DNA of 64,000 bases from Thalassotalea hakodatensis (GCF_030295995.1 NZ_AP027365.1:1426001-1490000), one strand, 5' to 3'. Positions 54,868 to 64,000 are shown, numbered from the stretch's first letter. The notes: a model not told the origin generated them from the sequence alone. Program-made: numbers and translations.

Positions 54868-56901
54868 ATGAATAAAAACAAAATGACGTTAGCGATGGTA
54901 TCAATATCGGCAGGCATGAGCACGATGGTATTGGCAAACGTCGAGAACGAGTTAAGTAATAAAGAGTCGCGAAAAACAATTGAAGTGATCACGGTCAAAG
55001 GACAAGCGTTAAATAGACTTAACTTTTCCAATTCAGCAACTCAGATATCAACAGAAGATATTCGTTCAAAACAGGTGAAGGACATTAATGAACTGTTAGA
55101 GGATGTACCAGGTGTCAGCATAAGGGATTATGGTCTTGGCGGAGTAGCAAGCTCAACGATTATAAGGGGCTTTGGCGACGGTGCTCATGGCGGGGATTTA
55201 GGCGTCGTTATTGACGGGCTCCCTCTTAATGAAGCCAACTCTCATGCAGATGGATATGCAGATTTAAATGTTGTTGTGCCGCTTGAGATTGAGCAAGTGA
55301 CCGTTTACAAGGGGCCGATTTCAGCACTTTATGGCAACTTTAATCGGGGTGGGTTATTAGCACTTGAAACGCGAAGCTCTGGTAACTATACCGACATTGA
55401 TATAAGTGGGGGAGCATTTGATACTTTCGATGCTCAGGTGGCTGTCGGCAATGAGCTGAACGAAAAACATAATGTTAATTTTGCAGCTCAGCACTTCACT
55501 ACCGATGGGTTTCGCCCGCAGTCAGATGCACGAAGAAGCACTGTATCGGGGCAAACTCGCTACAGGATAACTGAGCAACTTGAATTTGGTTTGTCTGGCC
55601 GTTATCACGATGCAAAGGCAAGTTCTGCAGGCTATACAACGCTAGCGCAGTTTGACGTAGACCCCTACGGCATTGACCCCAGAGTAAAAAATGACGGCAC
55701 TGAAAAAGAATTTGGCACGGCGAGAGCAGATGTTGGTTATGTGATTAACCAAGACACCAAACTTTTGACCTATGCCTACACTACTCAACAAACGTTTACC
55801 CGATGGTTTAGCCGTGGCGGCGCGCAGGCTGAAAATTGGCGACAACGAGAAGAAACTTACGACAGAGATGTATATGGTGTAGGTACAAGTCTAAATGGTG
55901 TTGTTCGTTTAGGCACATTCGAGTTCTCTTATGTCGCAGGGTTAGAGCACTTTAATGAGGAAACAGATTTTCAGTTTTATGAAGATTTAGACAATCGCAA
56001 AAGAGTGTCTTTAGCCGATTTCAATCGCAGATCTACCCTTACCAGTAACGCGGTGTTTGCAGAAGCAGATTTGAATGTTACCGAAAGTATTAACGTCTCA
56101 CTGGGATTACGAGCTGATCAGTTTGATGGCGATTGCCAGCGCTTGGGAGCTGAAACTGCAGTCGCTCCATGCGAGGAGTTAGAAAGTGTCAGTAATGTCA
56201 GTCCTAAAGCAAGTATTCATTATAATATTATTGATAGTCTTCAGCTGAGAGCAAGTTACTCAGAAGGGTTTGCTTTAGCTAGCGGCTTTGCCAAGTTTGC
56301 CTCTGGTGCACAGGATCTTGAAGTCAACGAAATCAAGCAGTATGAAGCGGGTTTATTCTTTCTCCCTTCAGCAAACCTTGAATTTGATGTGTCGCTTTAT
56401 GATATTCAGTCTTCTAATGAAATTAATGAAGTTGCACAAGGAGAATTTATCAACTTTGGGCAAACAACCCGCAAAGGCTTAGAGGCCAGTGTAAGGTGGA
56501 AAATATCCGAACAATTCGAAGTAAAGGGTGTTTTTGGGCAAAGTGACTCAGAGGTTGATAGCAACCTCAACCGAGGTTTACTGGGTAAAGCCGTCAATGG
56601 AGTGCCAGAACAAACTGCAACGCTGATGCTTGATTGGTTTCCAAGCGATAGGCTTAGATTTAATACAACGCTCAGGTATATGGGCGAATACTTTATCAAT
56701 ACGGAAAATAGCAGCTCGGCAGACGATTATACCGTATTAGACCTTCTGTTAACCTATAACCTTAATGTAGGAGAATCTAGTAAAGTGTTTGTTAGGGTTG
56801 ATAACGTGACTGACGAAGTATATGCCTCTACGGTCAACGGCTTAGGAGCATCTCCAGGTGCACCTCGCGCGTTATACGCAGGGGTTCAATTAAGCTTTTA
56901 A
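54868..56901 (+). CDS. TonB-dependent receptor of the ECF/DUF4198 cluster
   Basis: 677 aa. It has a signal peptide (MTLAMVSISAGMSTMVLA), a TonB-box-like IEVITVKGQ, a plug with INELLEDVPGVSIRDYG, IIRGFGDG, LGVVIDGLPLNEANSH, VTVYKGPISALYGNFNRGG, and a beta barrel ending in aromatic VQLSF. The plug is compact and closest in style to metal or small-ligand receptors. The adjacent DUF4198 proteins and the ECF promoter suggest regulated uptake of a scarce ligand, perhaps a metal chelate; the ligand is not readable from sequence. Confidence 0.9.
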   Translation: MNKNKMTLAMVSISAGMSTMVLANVENELSNKESRKTIEVITVKGQALNRLNFSNSATQISTEDIRSKQVKDINELLEDVPGVSIRDYGLGGVASSTIIRGFGDGAHGGDLGVVIDGLPLNEANSHADGYADLNVVVPLEIEQVTVYKGPISALYGNFNRGGLLALETRSSGNYTDIDISGGAFDTFDAQVAVGNELNEKHNVNFAAQHFTTDGFRPQSDARRSTVSGQTRYRITEQLEFGLSGRYHDAKASSAGYTTLAQFDVDPYGIDPRVKNDGTEKEFGTARADVGYVINQDTKLLTYAYTTQQTFTRWFSRGGAQAENWRQREETYDRDVYGVGTSLNGVVRLGTFEFSYVAGLEHFNEETDFQFYEDLDNRKRVSLADFNRRSTLTSNAVFAEADLNVTESINVSLGLRADQFDGDCQRLGAETAVAPCEELESVSNVSPKASIHYNIIDSLQLRASYSEGFALASGFAKFASGAQDLEVNEIKQYEAGLFFLPSANLEFDVSLYDIQSSNEINEVAQGEFINFGQTTRKGLEASVRWKISEQFEVKGVFGQSDSEVDSNLNRGLLGKAVNGVPEQTATLMLDWFPSDRLRFNTTLRYMGEYFINTENSSSADDYTVLDLLLTYNLNVGESSKVFVRVDNVTDEVYASTVNGLGASPGAPRALYAGVQLSF

Positions 56902-57614
56902 TTGGTCCGCTAAGTTTTTTTGATTGATTATTGCCAACCAAGAACGATAGTGTTTTTGGTTGGCGGTTCATTGAAAATTGTTGTAGTTAGCAATCTACAT
57001 GAGGTGAATATCGGCTCTTTTACTGCGTTATAGCCCCTGATTCGCCACTAAAATAAATACCAACAGTTTGATTATTTACCAGTTGCTAAATAAAGTGTGG
57101 TTGTGATCAAATGACGACATGAACTCTAGCAGTTAGACGAATCGCCGAAAAACGTATCAAGTTTAAGTGGTAAAGTACGTGTAGCTAGTTAACCAATAAA
57201 GTAGATAAATTCAATGAATACATGGGGAGCCTACATCCTCAGGTGTTCAGAGCAAAAACCATATGTGATAGCTAACGTACCAGCTTTATCTTCATCAATA
57301 TACACACCGCACCTAGCCTAGGTTACACAAGTTAAGGAACATGTAAAATTAGCCTGTGTTAAATGTTTGCTTTTTATTTATCACACTGTTCTAGCACGGA
57401 GTTTTTTCTTAGTGCAAGGCAAATTTGTGCGTCAATTACGTGTCTATTGCAAATAAATTTAATGCAGTAATAAGGAAAACAACTGTTAGAAAGTAAGTTG
57501 TTATCCCGAGATCCGGTTATGTATTATCACTTTGTAACATTTATTGATAAAGGTACAACTCTCTGTTTTATAAATGATTTGTTTTTATTCAGAGAAGCAA
57601 TAAATATAAAATTT
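56902..57614. other. 713-nt gene-free region before GntR operon
   Basis: A hairpin, GCCAACCAA/TTGGTTGGC (56933-56964), follows the receptor and may end its transcript. A 28-codon open stretch on the minus strand (57231-57317) looks protein-like but lacks start and context, possibly a relic. Otherwise AT-rich with no clear gene. Confidence 0.5.
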
Positions 57615-57641
57615 ACGTGTACCACTTGAAGTGGTACACGT
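57615..57641. promoter_or_regulatory. Perfect YtrA-type operator
   Basis: A 27-bp perfect palindrome: ACGTGTACCACTT, one base, and its exact complement AAGTGGTACACGT. GTAC..GTAC-type palindromes are typical of YtrA-subfamily GntR repressors, and the GntR gene starts 57 nt downstream. Confidence 0.8.
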
Positions 57642-57647
57642 GTTGTG

Positions 57648-57670
57648 GTGTACTACTTAAGGTGGTACGC
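57648..57670. promoter_or_regulatory. Second, imperfect YtrA-type operator
   Basis: GTGTACTACTT, one base, AGGTGGTACGC repeats the first operator with mismatches, about 31 bp away centre to centre. It probably provides a second dimer site for repression. Confidence 0.65.
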
Positions 57671-57698
57671 TTTAGGCAAACTTATTTCGGCGTTCAAT

Positions 57699-58088
57699 AT
57701 GATTAATATAACTGTCGGAGATTCACGACCTCTCTTCAAACAGATTGTCGATGAACTTCATATTAAGATTGTTAAAGGTGATTTGCCTCCAGGCACTAAG
57801 CTTCCCAGTGTACGTGGTTTAGCGATTCAATTAGCGATCAATACCAATACTGTGGCAAAGGCATACAAAGAGCTTACTGCATTAGGTGTGGTCGAAGCTA
57901 AAACTGGATTAGGGTTATTCACTAGGTTTCCTGAACGAAGCGCTAGTGAGAAAGAGCAAATGCAACAAGTAAAACAAGCGATTAGTCACTTTATTGCAGA
58001 TATTGCGGGAACGAACATCGATCAAGAAACAATTTTAGAGTTGATTGAAAATGAGCTTAATACGCTGTATCGAATCAATGATAAATGA
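57699..58088 (+). CDS. GntR-family (YtrA subfamily) repressor
   Basis: 129 aa from ATG 57699 (MINITVGDSRPLFKQIVDEL), the normal YtrA start; the longer frame to 57645 runs through the second operator. The winged helix reads PPGTKLPSVRGLAIQLAINTNTVAKAYKEL then a short C-terminal helical dimerisation segment, as in YtrA. It is first in an operon with an ABC ATPase and permease and is probably autorepressed through the palindromes just upstream. Confidence 0.88.
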   Translation: MINITVGDSRPLFKQIVDELHIKIVKGDLPPGTKLPSVRGLAIQLAINTNTVAKAYKELTALGVVEAKTGLGLFTRFPERSASEKEQMQQVKQAISHFIADIAGTNIDQETILELIENELNTLYRINDK

Positions 58089-58106
58089 TAAATCAGGAAC
58101 AGTCCT

Positions 58107-59009
58107 ATGAATAAATACGTCATTGAAACGGATAAATTGAATAAATATTATGGAGAAAAACATGCGCTCAAAAATCTTTCTATTAAGGTTAAAGCCGGAA
58201 AAACAACGGCAATAGTAGGAAGCAATGGTGCCGGTAAGTCGACGTTATTTAAGATTCTTTTGGGTGTTCTTGCGCCATCGGATGGAACCGCAACAGTGTT
58301 GGGTATGCCGACAAATTTCTTATCCCCTAAAATACGCGGCGATATAGGGTTTGTAAATGAAGAGCACTCTTTACCGTTTTGGATGCCTGTTGGTAAATTG
58401 GTAACAATACACAAAGCGCTATACGTTAATTGGAATGATGCAGTATACAACGATGTTGTTGCTTTTTTTAATGTGGCTAAAACACAACGTATATCTGAAC
58501 TTTCTAGAGGAGAACGTGCGGGTGTTAATTTAGCAATGGCATTAGCGCAACAGCCTAAATTACTGTTATTAGATGAGCCGACTCTTGGGCTTGATGTTGT
58601 CGCTAAACGCGCATTTCTAGAAGCATTAATTAGCATTCAAAATTTAAGTTCGTGCGGCATCGTTTATTGTTCGCACTCGATGGATGAAGTGGAAAGAGTC
58701 GCTGATGACTTACTTATTATGGAGAAAGGAGCACTTCGATTTCATTCAACGCCTGATGAGTTTGTTGAACGAGTTAGTGCTTGGATGGTTGATTTTGAAG
58801 AGAAAATGCCAAATAAAGAGAATTTTCCAGGCTTGCTGAATATTAACCGTATAGATGACTCCTACCAACTAGTTGTGCTAGATCAAAACGACTCTTACAA
58901 AGAACATTTATTGGAACTTGGCGCATCCAATGTTTTTAAGATCCCAGTAAACCTCGATAAAGCCATTAATAGTATCTTGGCACAAAACCATGCATCAAAA
59001 GCGCTATAG
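58107..59009 (+). CDS. ABC transporter ATP-binding protein (YtrB-like)
   Basis: 300 aa. Walker A GSNGAGKSTLFK, signature LSRGERAGVNLAMALAQ (LSRGE in place of LSGGQ), Walker B LLLLDEPTLGLD and the switch His in CSHSMDEVERVA are present. A C-terminal extension (~220-300) is typical of ABC-2 exporters. It couples with the membrane protein 9 nt downstream. A decayed copy of this gene is at ~43675-43855. Substrate unknown; YtrA-regulated exporters often respond to envelope stress or antibiotics. Confidence 0.9.
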   Translation: MNKYVIETDKLNKYYGEKHALKNLSIKVKAGKTTAIVGSNGAGKSTLFKILLGVLAPSDGTATVLGMPTNFLSPKIRGDIGFVNEEHSLPFWMPVGKLVTIHKALYVNWNDAVYNDVVAFFNVAKTQRISELSRGERAGVNLAMALAQQPKLLLLDEPTLGLDVVAKRAFLEALISIQNLSSCGIVYCSHSMDEVERVADDLLIMEKGALRFHSTPDEFVERVSAWMVDFEEKMPNKENFPGLLNINRIDDSYQLVVLDQNDSYKEHLLELGASNVFKIPVNLDKAINSILAQNHASKAL

Positions 59010-59018
59010 GAACAAAAG

Positions 59019-60851
59019 ATGAAACAGATATTTTATTGTGAATGGTTACGATATAAAAAATTGACCATAGTTTGTGCAGTTATCTATGTTGCATTGCTCT
59101 TTGTATTACATGCAAAAAGCCCATTGTACACCATGAGTGAATTAGCGTTTATTTTGCTTATTATTGTGCCAAGTTTGTTTGCTATTACCCTAGGGGTGAA
59201 TCAGTTTTTGTTGTACAAAAAATCTAGCCATTGGACTTATCTTATCCATAAACCTCTGCCGATGTTTAAAATTTATGCTGGGTTAACTTCAGTGTTTTTG
59301 GCTATACTTTTAATGGTCATTTTAGTGCCACTTACTGTTTATATTTTTCTTATTGATATAAACCAACCCATATTAGTAGAACCTCGTCACTTCTTATTAA
59401 TTCCTTATATTACGCTTACTGCACTGAGTTTCTACTTCGCAGGAGTTTTTGTTACTTTGCATCCCAAAAAACTCGCTTATGTGATTGTGTTGATCCCATT
59501 CTATGTGTTGGCTGCTGAAGTAAAAGGTGTTGAACAGTTTGCACCATTAATTTTCGTGACTTTACTTTTGTTTCTCTTATCGTGGTCAACTTTTAAAGAA
59601 GATTTGCAGAAAAATTTGCATAAACCGATATCATCACTGTGTAGTAACGTGGTGACCCAATACAGCTTATTTATATTAATTAGCTTAGCGACATTTGAAA
59701 TCGGTCACATTGGTACTTCATTGAGAACAGTCGATCTATCGCCACAAGATGATGTTAATTATTATTCAAACGCCGTTATTATGGATGATAAGCAACGCAT
59801 GTTATGGAATATTAATGGAATAGAACAAGATCAGTATGCCAACTTTCAAAACGAATTATCATTATCTACGTTTTCTTATTTTTCACCAATTAACGGTGAA
59901 GCTTTACCTAAAATGATAGAAAATCAACCAATTATGGATGATCGTGGTGCTAGCTTCTTTGATAAAACGCATAAAATTAGTTGGCGTTATTCACATCAAT
60001 TTATGTTGTTTTCGGGATTTGATCGCAACGGAGATTTTGTTGGTTGGTTAGGTAAAAGGGGCAGAGCTGAGTCGTTAGAATTAGCTGAGAAATTTGATTA
60101 CGTACCATTTTTTAGTCAGGGGTATTTATATCTTCCAAATGCTCTTATGCAATATAACGAATCTGAACAAGTATTTGATGTTAAATTACCAATAACAGAA
60201 AACCAACGAGTTGAATATACGCCTTTTGTGGGATCTAATTTTGTCGCTGTACTGCTTACTAATGAAATTCAGATGTTTATGAAAAACCAGTTTTTTAGTG
60301 ACGGCGTTGTTTTGAAACCAACAGCAACCATTCCTTTAAATACTCCAATAGACACAGTAAAAAATATCACGTTTGCTGAATTGTTTGATGGTCACTTGAT
60401 ATCGATTAATATTGGAACCACCAAATATAATACCTATGATAGAGGTTCAGCAGATATTAAAGACGGTTATTCTGTTACCTATAAAGCTGCGTATGAGGCC
60501 AATGTAATTCAAATTGCTTCACGGCCGTTTAAGCAAGGCTGGTCAGATTGGATGTTTTATCGAGATTTTGTTATTTCCTATGTGTATGGTCATGCAAAAT
60601 TTTATTTTGTTAAAGGATTGAACGTAAATGTTCCTCAAGCTCAACTTCTCGCCTCCATTGTCATGATGATTCTTGTTGCGTTAATAACGACATTGTTAAT
60701 GTTGCGCTCAACAAAGTCGATGACTGAAAAAGTTTGTTGGGTTATTGGAAGTACATTGGCTGGAATACCCGGATTAATAACATGTTGGTTTTTTTCTGAT
60801 TGGCGGCCAGACAAGCCAATTGACAATAATTCAGTAATAACCACCCAATAA
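59019..60851 (+). CDS. ABC-2-type permease with large extracytoplasmic region
   Basis: 610 aa. Hydrophobic helices at about 15-210 and 545-600 flank a long, largely polar middle (about 230-540), probably periplasmic. The arrangement fits ABC-2 permeases of YtrC-like exporters but the family is weakly defined. It follows its ATPase by 9 nt and precedes an S9 peptidase gene by 49 nt. Confidence 0.72.
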   Translation: MKQIFYCEWLRYKKLTIVCAVIYVALLFVLHAKSPLYTMSELAFILLIIVPSLFAITLGVNQFLLYKKSSHWTYLIHKPLPMFKIYAGLTSVFLAILLMVILVPLTVYIFLIDINQPILVEPRHFLLIPYITLTALSFYFAGVFVTLHPKKLAYVIVLIPFYVLAAEVKGVEQFAPLIFVTLLLFLLSWSTFKEDLQKNLHKPISSLCSNVVTQYSLFILISLATFEIGHIGTSLRTVDLSPQDDVNYYSNAVIMDDKQRMLWNINGIEQDQYANFQNELSLSTFSYFSPINGEALPKMIENQPIMDDRGASFFDKTHKISWRYSHQFMLFSGFDRNGDFVGWLGKRGRAESLELAEKFDYVPFFSQGYLYLPNALMQYNESEQVFDVKLPITENQRVEYTPFVGSNFVAVLLTNEIQMFMKNQFFSDGVVLKPTATIPLNTPIDTVKNITFAELFDGHLISINIGTTKYNTYDRGSADIKDGYSVTYKAAYEANVIQIASRPFKQGWSDWMFYRDFVISYVYGHAKFYFVKGLNVNVPQAQLLASIVMMILVALITTLLMLRSTKSMTEKVCWVIGSTLAGIPGLITCWFFSDWRPDKPIDNNSVITTQ

Positions 60852-60900
60852 CACGGCCTAAGGTGCAGTCATTACTGTACTAAAACATAGGAAAACTAAC

Positions 60901-62964
60901 ATGAATCACCAAGTATTTATTTGGGTGAGGCTTTTGTGCGCCTCATTCACAGTATTATGGTTATCACCTTATCAAGTGGTAGCGATTGAATTATCTACTC
61001 AAGCGTTGAATCAAGATGAAGAAAAACAAGCTAAACGGCCATTGTTAGAAGATTTTTATCAACGCCCTAGTAGTCATCAGGTTACTCTCTCACCTGACGG
61101 TAAAAAAATCGTCTGGATATATGCTCTAGACAATAAATCACTTCGCCACTTGATGGTTCTTGATTTAAAAACGCATAAAACGATTAAGTTGTTAACCGCA
61201 CCAAACATCATCCTTCCTGTTTGGCACCGTTCAAGTGAGTCATTATTTGTTGTTACTAATACCAGTATAGTTGAGCTCTCTTTAAGTGACATTCATAAAA
61301 GAACAACAATTATGAAGTTTGACAAGTCGACAAATCAAACGTTTGAAAAGTATGACTCAAGGTTAGATGTTATTTATTACAGTGAAAATGACGAAAAGTC
61401 CCATCGGATATTCCGTCTTGGTCGTTTGGAAAAACCTATATTGTTGTTGGAGTCAGTTGAGACAATTCGAAACTTTTATCACTATCCTCAAAAGGGTACC
61501 TTATTTTATTCGCTTCATTTTAATGATCGCATTGAAATTTTCGCCAAAGAACAGGGTAAAACTCGAAGTTTACGTACTTGCGATATGATAAAACGGTGCA
61601 GTTTAAAAGGTGTCGACATAAAAAGCGGCAAATTATTCATTAACAGTAACGCGCAATCACCTATTGATGCGCTTGCATCTCTGGATGTTGAAACGAAGAA
61701 AGAGTCCTTGCTACTTGCTGATCCTAAAGGTATCTCTGATAGGGAACATACTCTGGTACGAAATGGTAAGCACATTTATACGAGTTTTTTTGGAGATTTT
61801 AGACAATTTTATAGCCCAATAAGCTCGGTTCAATCAGCATTAAAACAGTTAACACTGTTATTTCCACGCAAGAACTTAAAACTACAGCTTAATGAAGATA
61901 TGTCGCGATGGTTGGTCGAAGTAACTGGCGGTAATATGCAACTATCGTCTTATTATTATTACTTTCCTGAAACGAATAACCTGAAAAATATCACTCAATT
62001 AGTTGAGCAAAAATCTCCAAAAATCACTGAGCATAATTTAATTGAAGCAATGCCACTCACATACAAAGCTAGAGATGGTCTATCAGTTCAAAGCTATGTG
62101 TGGCTACCAAAAAATACAGCGTTGAAATCTGCACCATTAGTTACCTTTGTTCATGGGGGACCTTGGAAACGACTTAAGGGCGAATATGATGTCATCACTC
62201 AATTGTTAGTGAGTAATGGCTACATTGTATTTCAGCCAAACTTTAGAGCATCTTGGGGATTTGGTGTCGACTTTATTCTAGCTGGCGCTAAAACTTTCGG
62301 TAAAGGGAAAACTCACAATGACATTATTGATGGCATTGAGACTTTACTCGATAAAGGTATTGGCAATAGAGATAAACTAGGTATCTTCGGTCATTCTTTT
62401 GGTGGTTTTTCGGTGTTAGGGGCATTAGCATTTGAGCCAAACTATTTTAAGGCAGGTTTTGCAACGGCGCCACCAGCCCAGATGCCTAGTTTTAACTCAG
62501 AGAAAATACGAAAAAAAATGGGGCGCAGCAAACCGAAAAGAGGGTTTGATCGAATTCATCAAGACAGAGTTTTTTTAATAGACGACAGAAACCAAGCTGA
62601 AGTGGACCGACTTTATTCAATATCGCCAGACGCCCATAAAATGGCGATTAAAGCCCCGTTAATTATTGCTGCAGGAGCTAAAGACATTAAAGTGCCGGTA
62701 TCAGATGTTAAGTCTTTTTCACTGGCACTAAAACTGGCAAATAAACCTGTCAGCTTATTTATAGATAAACAGGCGAACCATTCATTTCATTGGGAACCTA
62801 CTTGGTTATCACTGACATATTTAATGGAGCACTTCTTTGCTGAACATTTAGGCGGTCAGGTACATAAATCTAACGAGAAAACGTACCAAAAGTATATATT
62901 GGAAATGGAAACGTTCAGTACAAAAGAGGTCAAACAATATTTTACCCTCAACAAAGGCCTTTAA
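60901..62964 (+). CDS. S9-family (prolyl-oligopeptidase-type) secreted peptidase
   Basis: 687 aa. It has a signal segment (LLCASFTVLWLSPYQVVA). The N-terminal ~400 residues look like a beta-propeller (LSPDGKKIVWIYALDN). The C-terminal alpha/beta-hydrolase domain has HGGPWKRLKGEYD, nucleophile FGHSFGGFSVLG, Asp in AAGAKDIKVPV and His in ANHSFHWEP. It likely cleaves peptides after export. It follows the ABC genes on the same strand and may be co-transcribed, linking peptide processing with the exporter. Confidence 0.87.
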   Translation: MNHQVFIWVRLLCASFTVLWLSPYQVVAIELSTQALNQDEEKQAKRPLLEDFYQRPSSHQVTLSPDGKKIVWIYALDNKSLRHLMVLDLKTHKTIKLLTAPNIILPVWHRSSESLFVVTNTSIVELSLSDIHKRTTIMKFDKSTNQTFEKYDSRLDVIYYSENDEKSHRIFRLGRLEKPILLLESVETIRNFYHYPQKGTLFYSLHFNDRIEIFAKEQGKTRSLRTCDMIKRCSLKGVDIKSGKLFINSNAQSPIDALASLDVETKKESLLLADPKGISDREHTLVRNGKHIYTSFFGDFRQFYSPISSVQSALKQLTLLFPRKNLKLQLNEDMSRWLVEVTGGNMQLSSYYYYFPETNNLKNITQLVEQKSPKITEHNLIEAMPLTYKARDGLSVQSYVWLPKNTALKSAPLVTFVHGGPWKRLKGEYDVITQLLVSNGYIVFQPNFRASWGFGVDFILAGAKTFGKGKTHNDIIDGIETLLDKGIGNRDKLGIFGHSFGGFSVLGALAFEPNYFKAGFATAPPAQMPSFNSEKIRKKMGRSKPKRGFDRIHQDRVFLIDDRNQAEVDRLYSISPDAHKMAIKAPLIIAAGAKDIKVPVSDVKSFSLALKLANKPVSLFIDKQANHSFHWEPTWLSLTYLMEHFFAEHLGGQVHKSNEKTYQKYILEMETFSTKEVKQYFTLNKGL

Positions 62965-63196
62965 TAAAAATGCTCTTTTAAAGGCTACCCTCGTTGAATA
63001 ATGACAAAAAGAATTAGCTAATTTTGCCCTTGTACTCACAAATAACTTCATAAATATAGTCATCACAACTAGGTTTACGTGTTGTGCAGGAACTTTTCCC
63101 ATGGATTATAAGCCCATGGTGACAGCTATATTGAATTTAGTGTGATTAGATACAGACTCGGTACGTTTATCTACGGTGATAGTTCCGTGTTGTGTC

Positions 63197-63218
63197 TGTT
63201 ATCAGATAGCTGATAACA
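63197..63218. promoter_or_regulatory. Palindrome before uncharacterised exported protein
   Basis: TGTTATCAG, 4 nt, CTGATAACA is a perfect 9-bp inverted repeat 36 nt upstream of the next start codon. It could be an operator or a leader hairpin; no T run follows. Confidence 0.4.
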
Positions 63219-63254
63219 TCAGTAGTTAACAATTATTTAGAGAAAAGAATTGTC

Positions 63255-63899
63255 ATGAGAACATCTATTTTATCGTTTTTTATTGTTGGTGGAACTGCCT
63301 TAAGCGTAAGTATGGGCGGTAAGGCAGACGTAAATGTTACTGAAAGAAAATCTGTTATTTTGCCTGCGCCAGAAGTCTCTATTTCGACCCAAGATGCTTA
63401 TTTTGAACATATAAAAAAACATTGTGGCAAAGCCTATCAAGGAAAAGTTACCGTCGACAATGCTAATGGAAGTAGTTTTTCCAATAAAAAATTAGTGATG
63501 CATGTTCGTAAATGTACTGATCGTCAACTGCAAATTCCATTTCATGTAGGGAACGATGCCTCCCGTACGTGGATTTTAACTAAAACGGGCTCTGGCATTT
63601 CTCTAAAGCATGATCATCGTCAAGCAGATGGTACTTATGATAAATCTACCATGTATGGCGGCCATACCTTGGATGCAGGCTGGGAGCGAGTGCAATCTTT
63701 TCCAGCTGATCAGTATTCAAAAGAGATGTTTGTAAAACACGGCATACCACAATCAAATGGTAATACGTGGCAAATGTTTATTTATCCTGAAAAATTTACC
63801 TACCGCATGATTCGAGAAGGCCGTGAATTTAGAGTGGATTTCGATTTAACAAAACCTATTACACCACCTGACGCGCCATGGGGATATAGCGATAAATAA
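63255..63899 (+). CDS. Uncharacterised exported protein
   Basis: 214 aa with a signal peptide (ILSFFIVGGTALSVSMGGKA). The mature part is mixed beta: HCGKAYQGKVTVDNANG, LVMHVRKCTD, IPFHVGNDASRTWILTKTGSG, LKHDHRQADGTYDKSTMYGG and a C-terminal YRMIREGREFRVDFDLT. It resembles a conserved hypothetical family I know from marine proteobacteria but cannot name. Two Cys (HCGKAY and RKCTD) may pair. Function unknown. Confidence 0.72.
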   Translation: MRTSILSFFIVGGTALSVSMGGKADVNVTERKSVILPAPEVSISTQDAYFEHIKKHCGKAYQGKVTVDNANGSSFSNKKLVMHVRKCTDRQLQIPFHVGNDASRTWILTKTGSGISLKHDHRQADGTYDKSTMYGGHTLDAGWERVQSFPADQYSKEMFVKHGIPQSNGNTWQMFIYPEKFTYRMIREGREFRVDFDLTKPITPPDAPWGYSDK

Positions 63900-63961
63900 A
63901 CGTGTTGGTAAATAGGGATTTAAATATCAGTATGTATTTATTGCTCATGACGACAACAAGT

Positions 63962-63990
63962 ACAGAGTAACCATAAGCTTACTCTGTTTT
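63962..63990 (+). terminator. Terminator after last gene
   Basis: ACAGAGTAA and TTACTCTGT form a perfect 9-bp stem with an 8-nt loop followed by Ts, 62 nt past the stop. Confidence 0.75.
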
Positions 63991-64000
63991 CATGCTCTGT

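Noticed and set aside
57231-57317. 28-codon minus-strand open stretch with protein-like composition
   Set aside because: No start, no recognisable family and bounded by stops; at best a relic, so not listed as a gene.

Overview
The window is a low-GC chromosomal segment from a marine gammaproteobacterium, most likely an Alteromonadales member of the Colwelliaceae or a close relative (Thalassotalea/Colwellia type). This is inferred from gene content: a CrbS/CrbR acetate-type two-component pair, many TonB-dependent receptors and secreted peptidases, a PEP-CTERM protein, the MesD/MesX methionine synthase pair and a RAYT with REP palindromes. No rRNA, tRNA or CRISPR array was seen. Layout: 1-4.5 kb holds the end of a TonB-like protein and convergent crbS/crbR. 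4.6-11.8 kb is a 3-hydroxybutyrate/ketone-body locus: a TonB-dependent receptor divergent from permease, exported MetX-like esterase, bdhA, scoA and scoB. 11.8-14.4 kb has a lipoprotein, a MITE-like element and a membrane protein/winged-helix regulator/CPBP protease operon behind three inverted-repeat operators. 14.5-18.9 kb is galR divergent from galTKE. 19.1-25 kb has an M1 peptidase with DUF6702, a REP-RAYT unit whose transposase carries an in-frame amber stop, and a CocE-type hydrolase. 25.5-30.7 kb holds a YqjD/YqjE-like envelope operon, small unknowns and a membrane spermidine-synthase-like protein. 30.8-36.3 kb is detoxification: gloA, an SMR guanidine exporter behind a guanidine-II riboswitch, and an arsenic operon (ArsC-ArsR fusion, Acr3, protein phosphatase, GAPDH, ArsJ). 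36.4-48.6 kb has a Zur-like box with a broken signal-peptide ORF, a MerC-like protein, a PEP-CTERM protein, tricorn-like S41 and M28 peptidases, two gene relics, then mesX-mesD, a TSUP transporter, a second MITE-like element and metR. 48.7-56.9 kb is the most novel part: an ECF sigma/anti-sigma pair with DUF4331, a lipoprotein, two DUF4198 proteins and a TonB-dependent receptor. 57-64 kb is a YtrA-type GntR/ABC transporter operon followed by an S9 peptidase and an uncharacterised exported protein. The strongest unexplained signal is a bipartite motif, TGCATC(C/T)A, exactly 15 nt, then CGTTT(G/A/T)G, that I read upstream of four transcription units: DUF4331, the sigma factor, the DUF4198 pair and the TonB-dependent receptor. 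It has the architecture of an ECF -35/-10 promoter and ties these genes into one self-activating regulon, perhaps an outer-membrane uptake system for a metal or other scarce ligand. Other regulatory links read from sequence: a perfect MetR box before mesX, a two-hairpin guanidine-II riboswitch before the SMR gene, an ArsR-type inverted repeat on the ars promoter, a perfect YtrA-type palindrome before the GntR gene, three Zur-like 15-mers, and three operators before the winged-helix operon.
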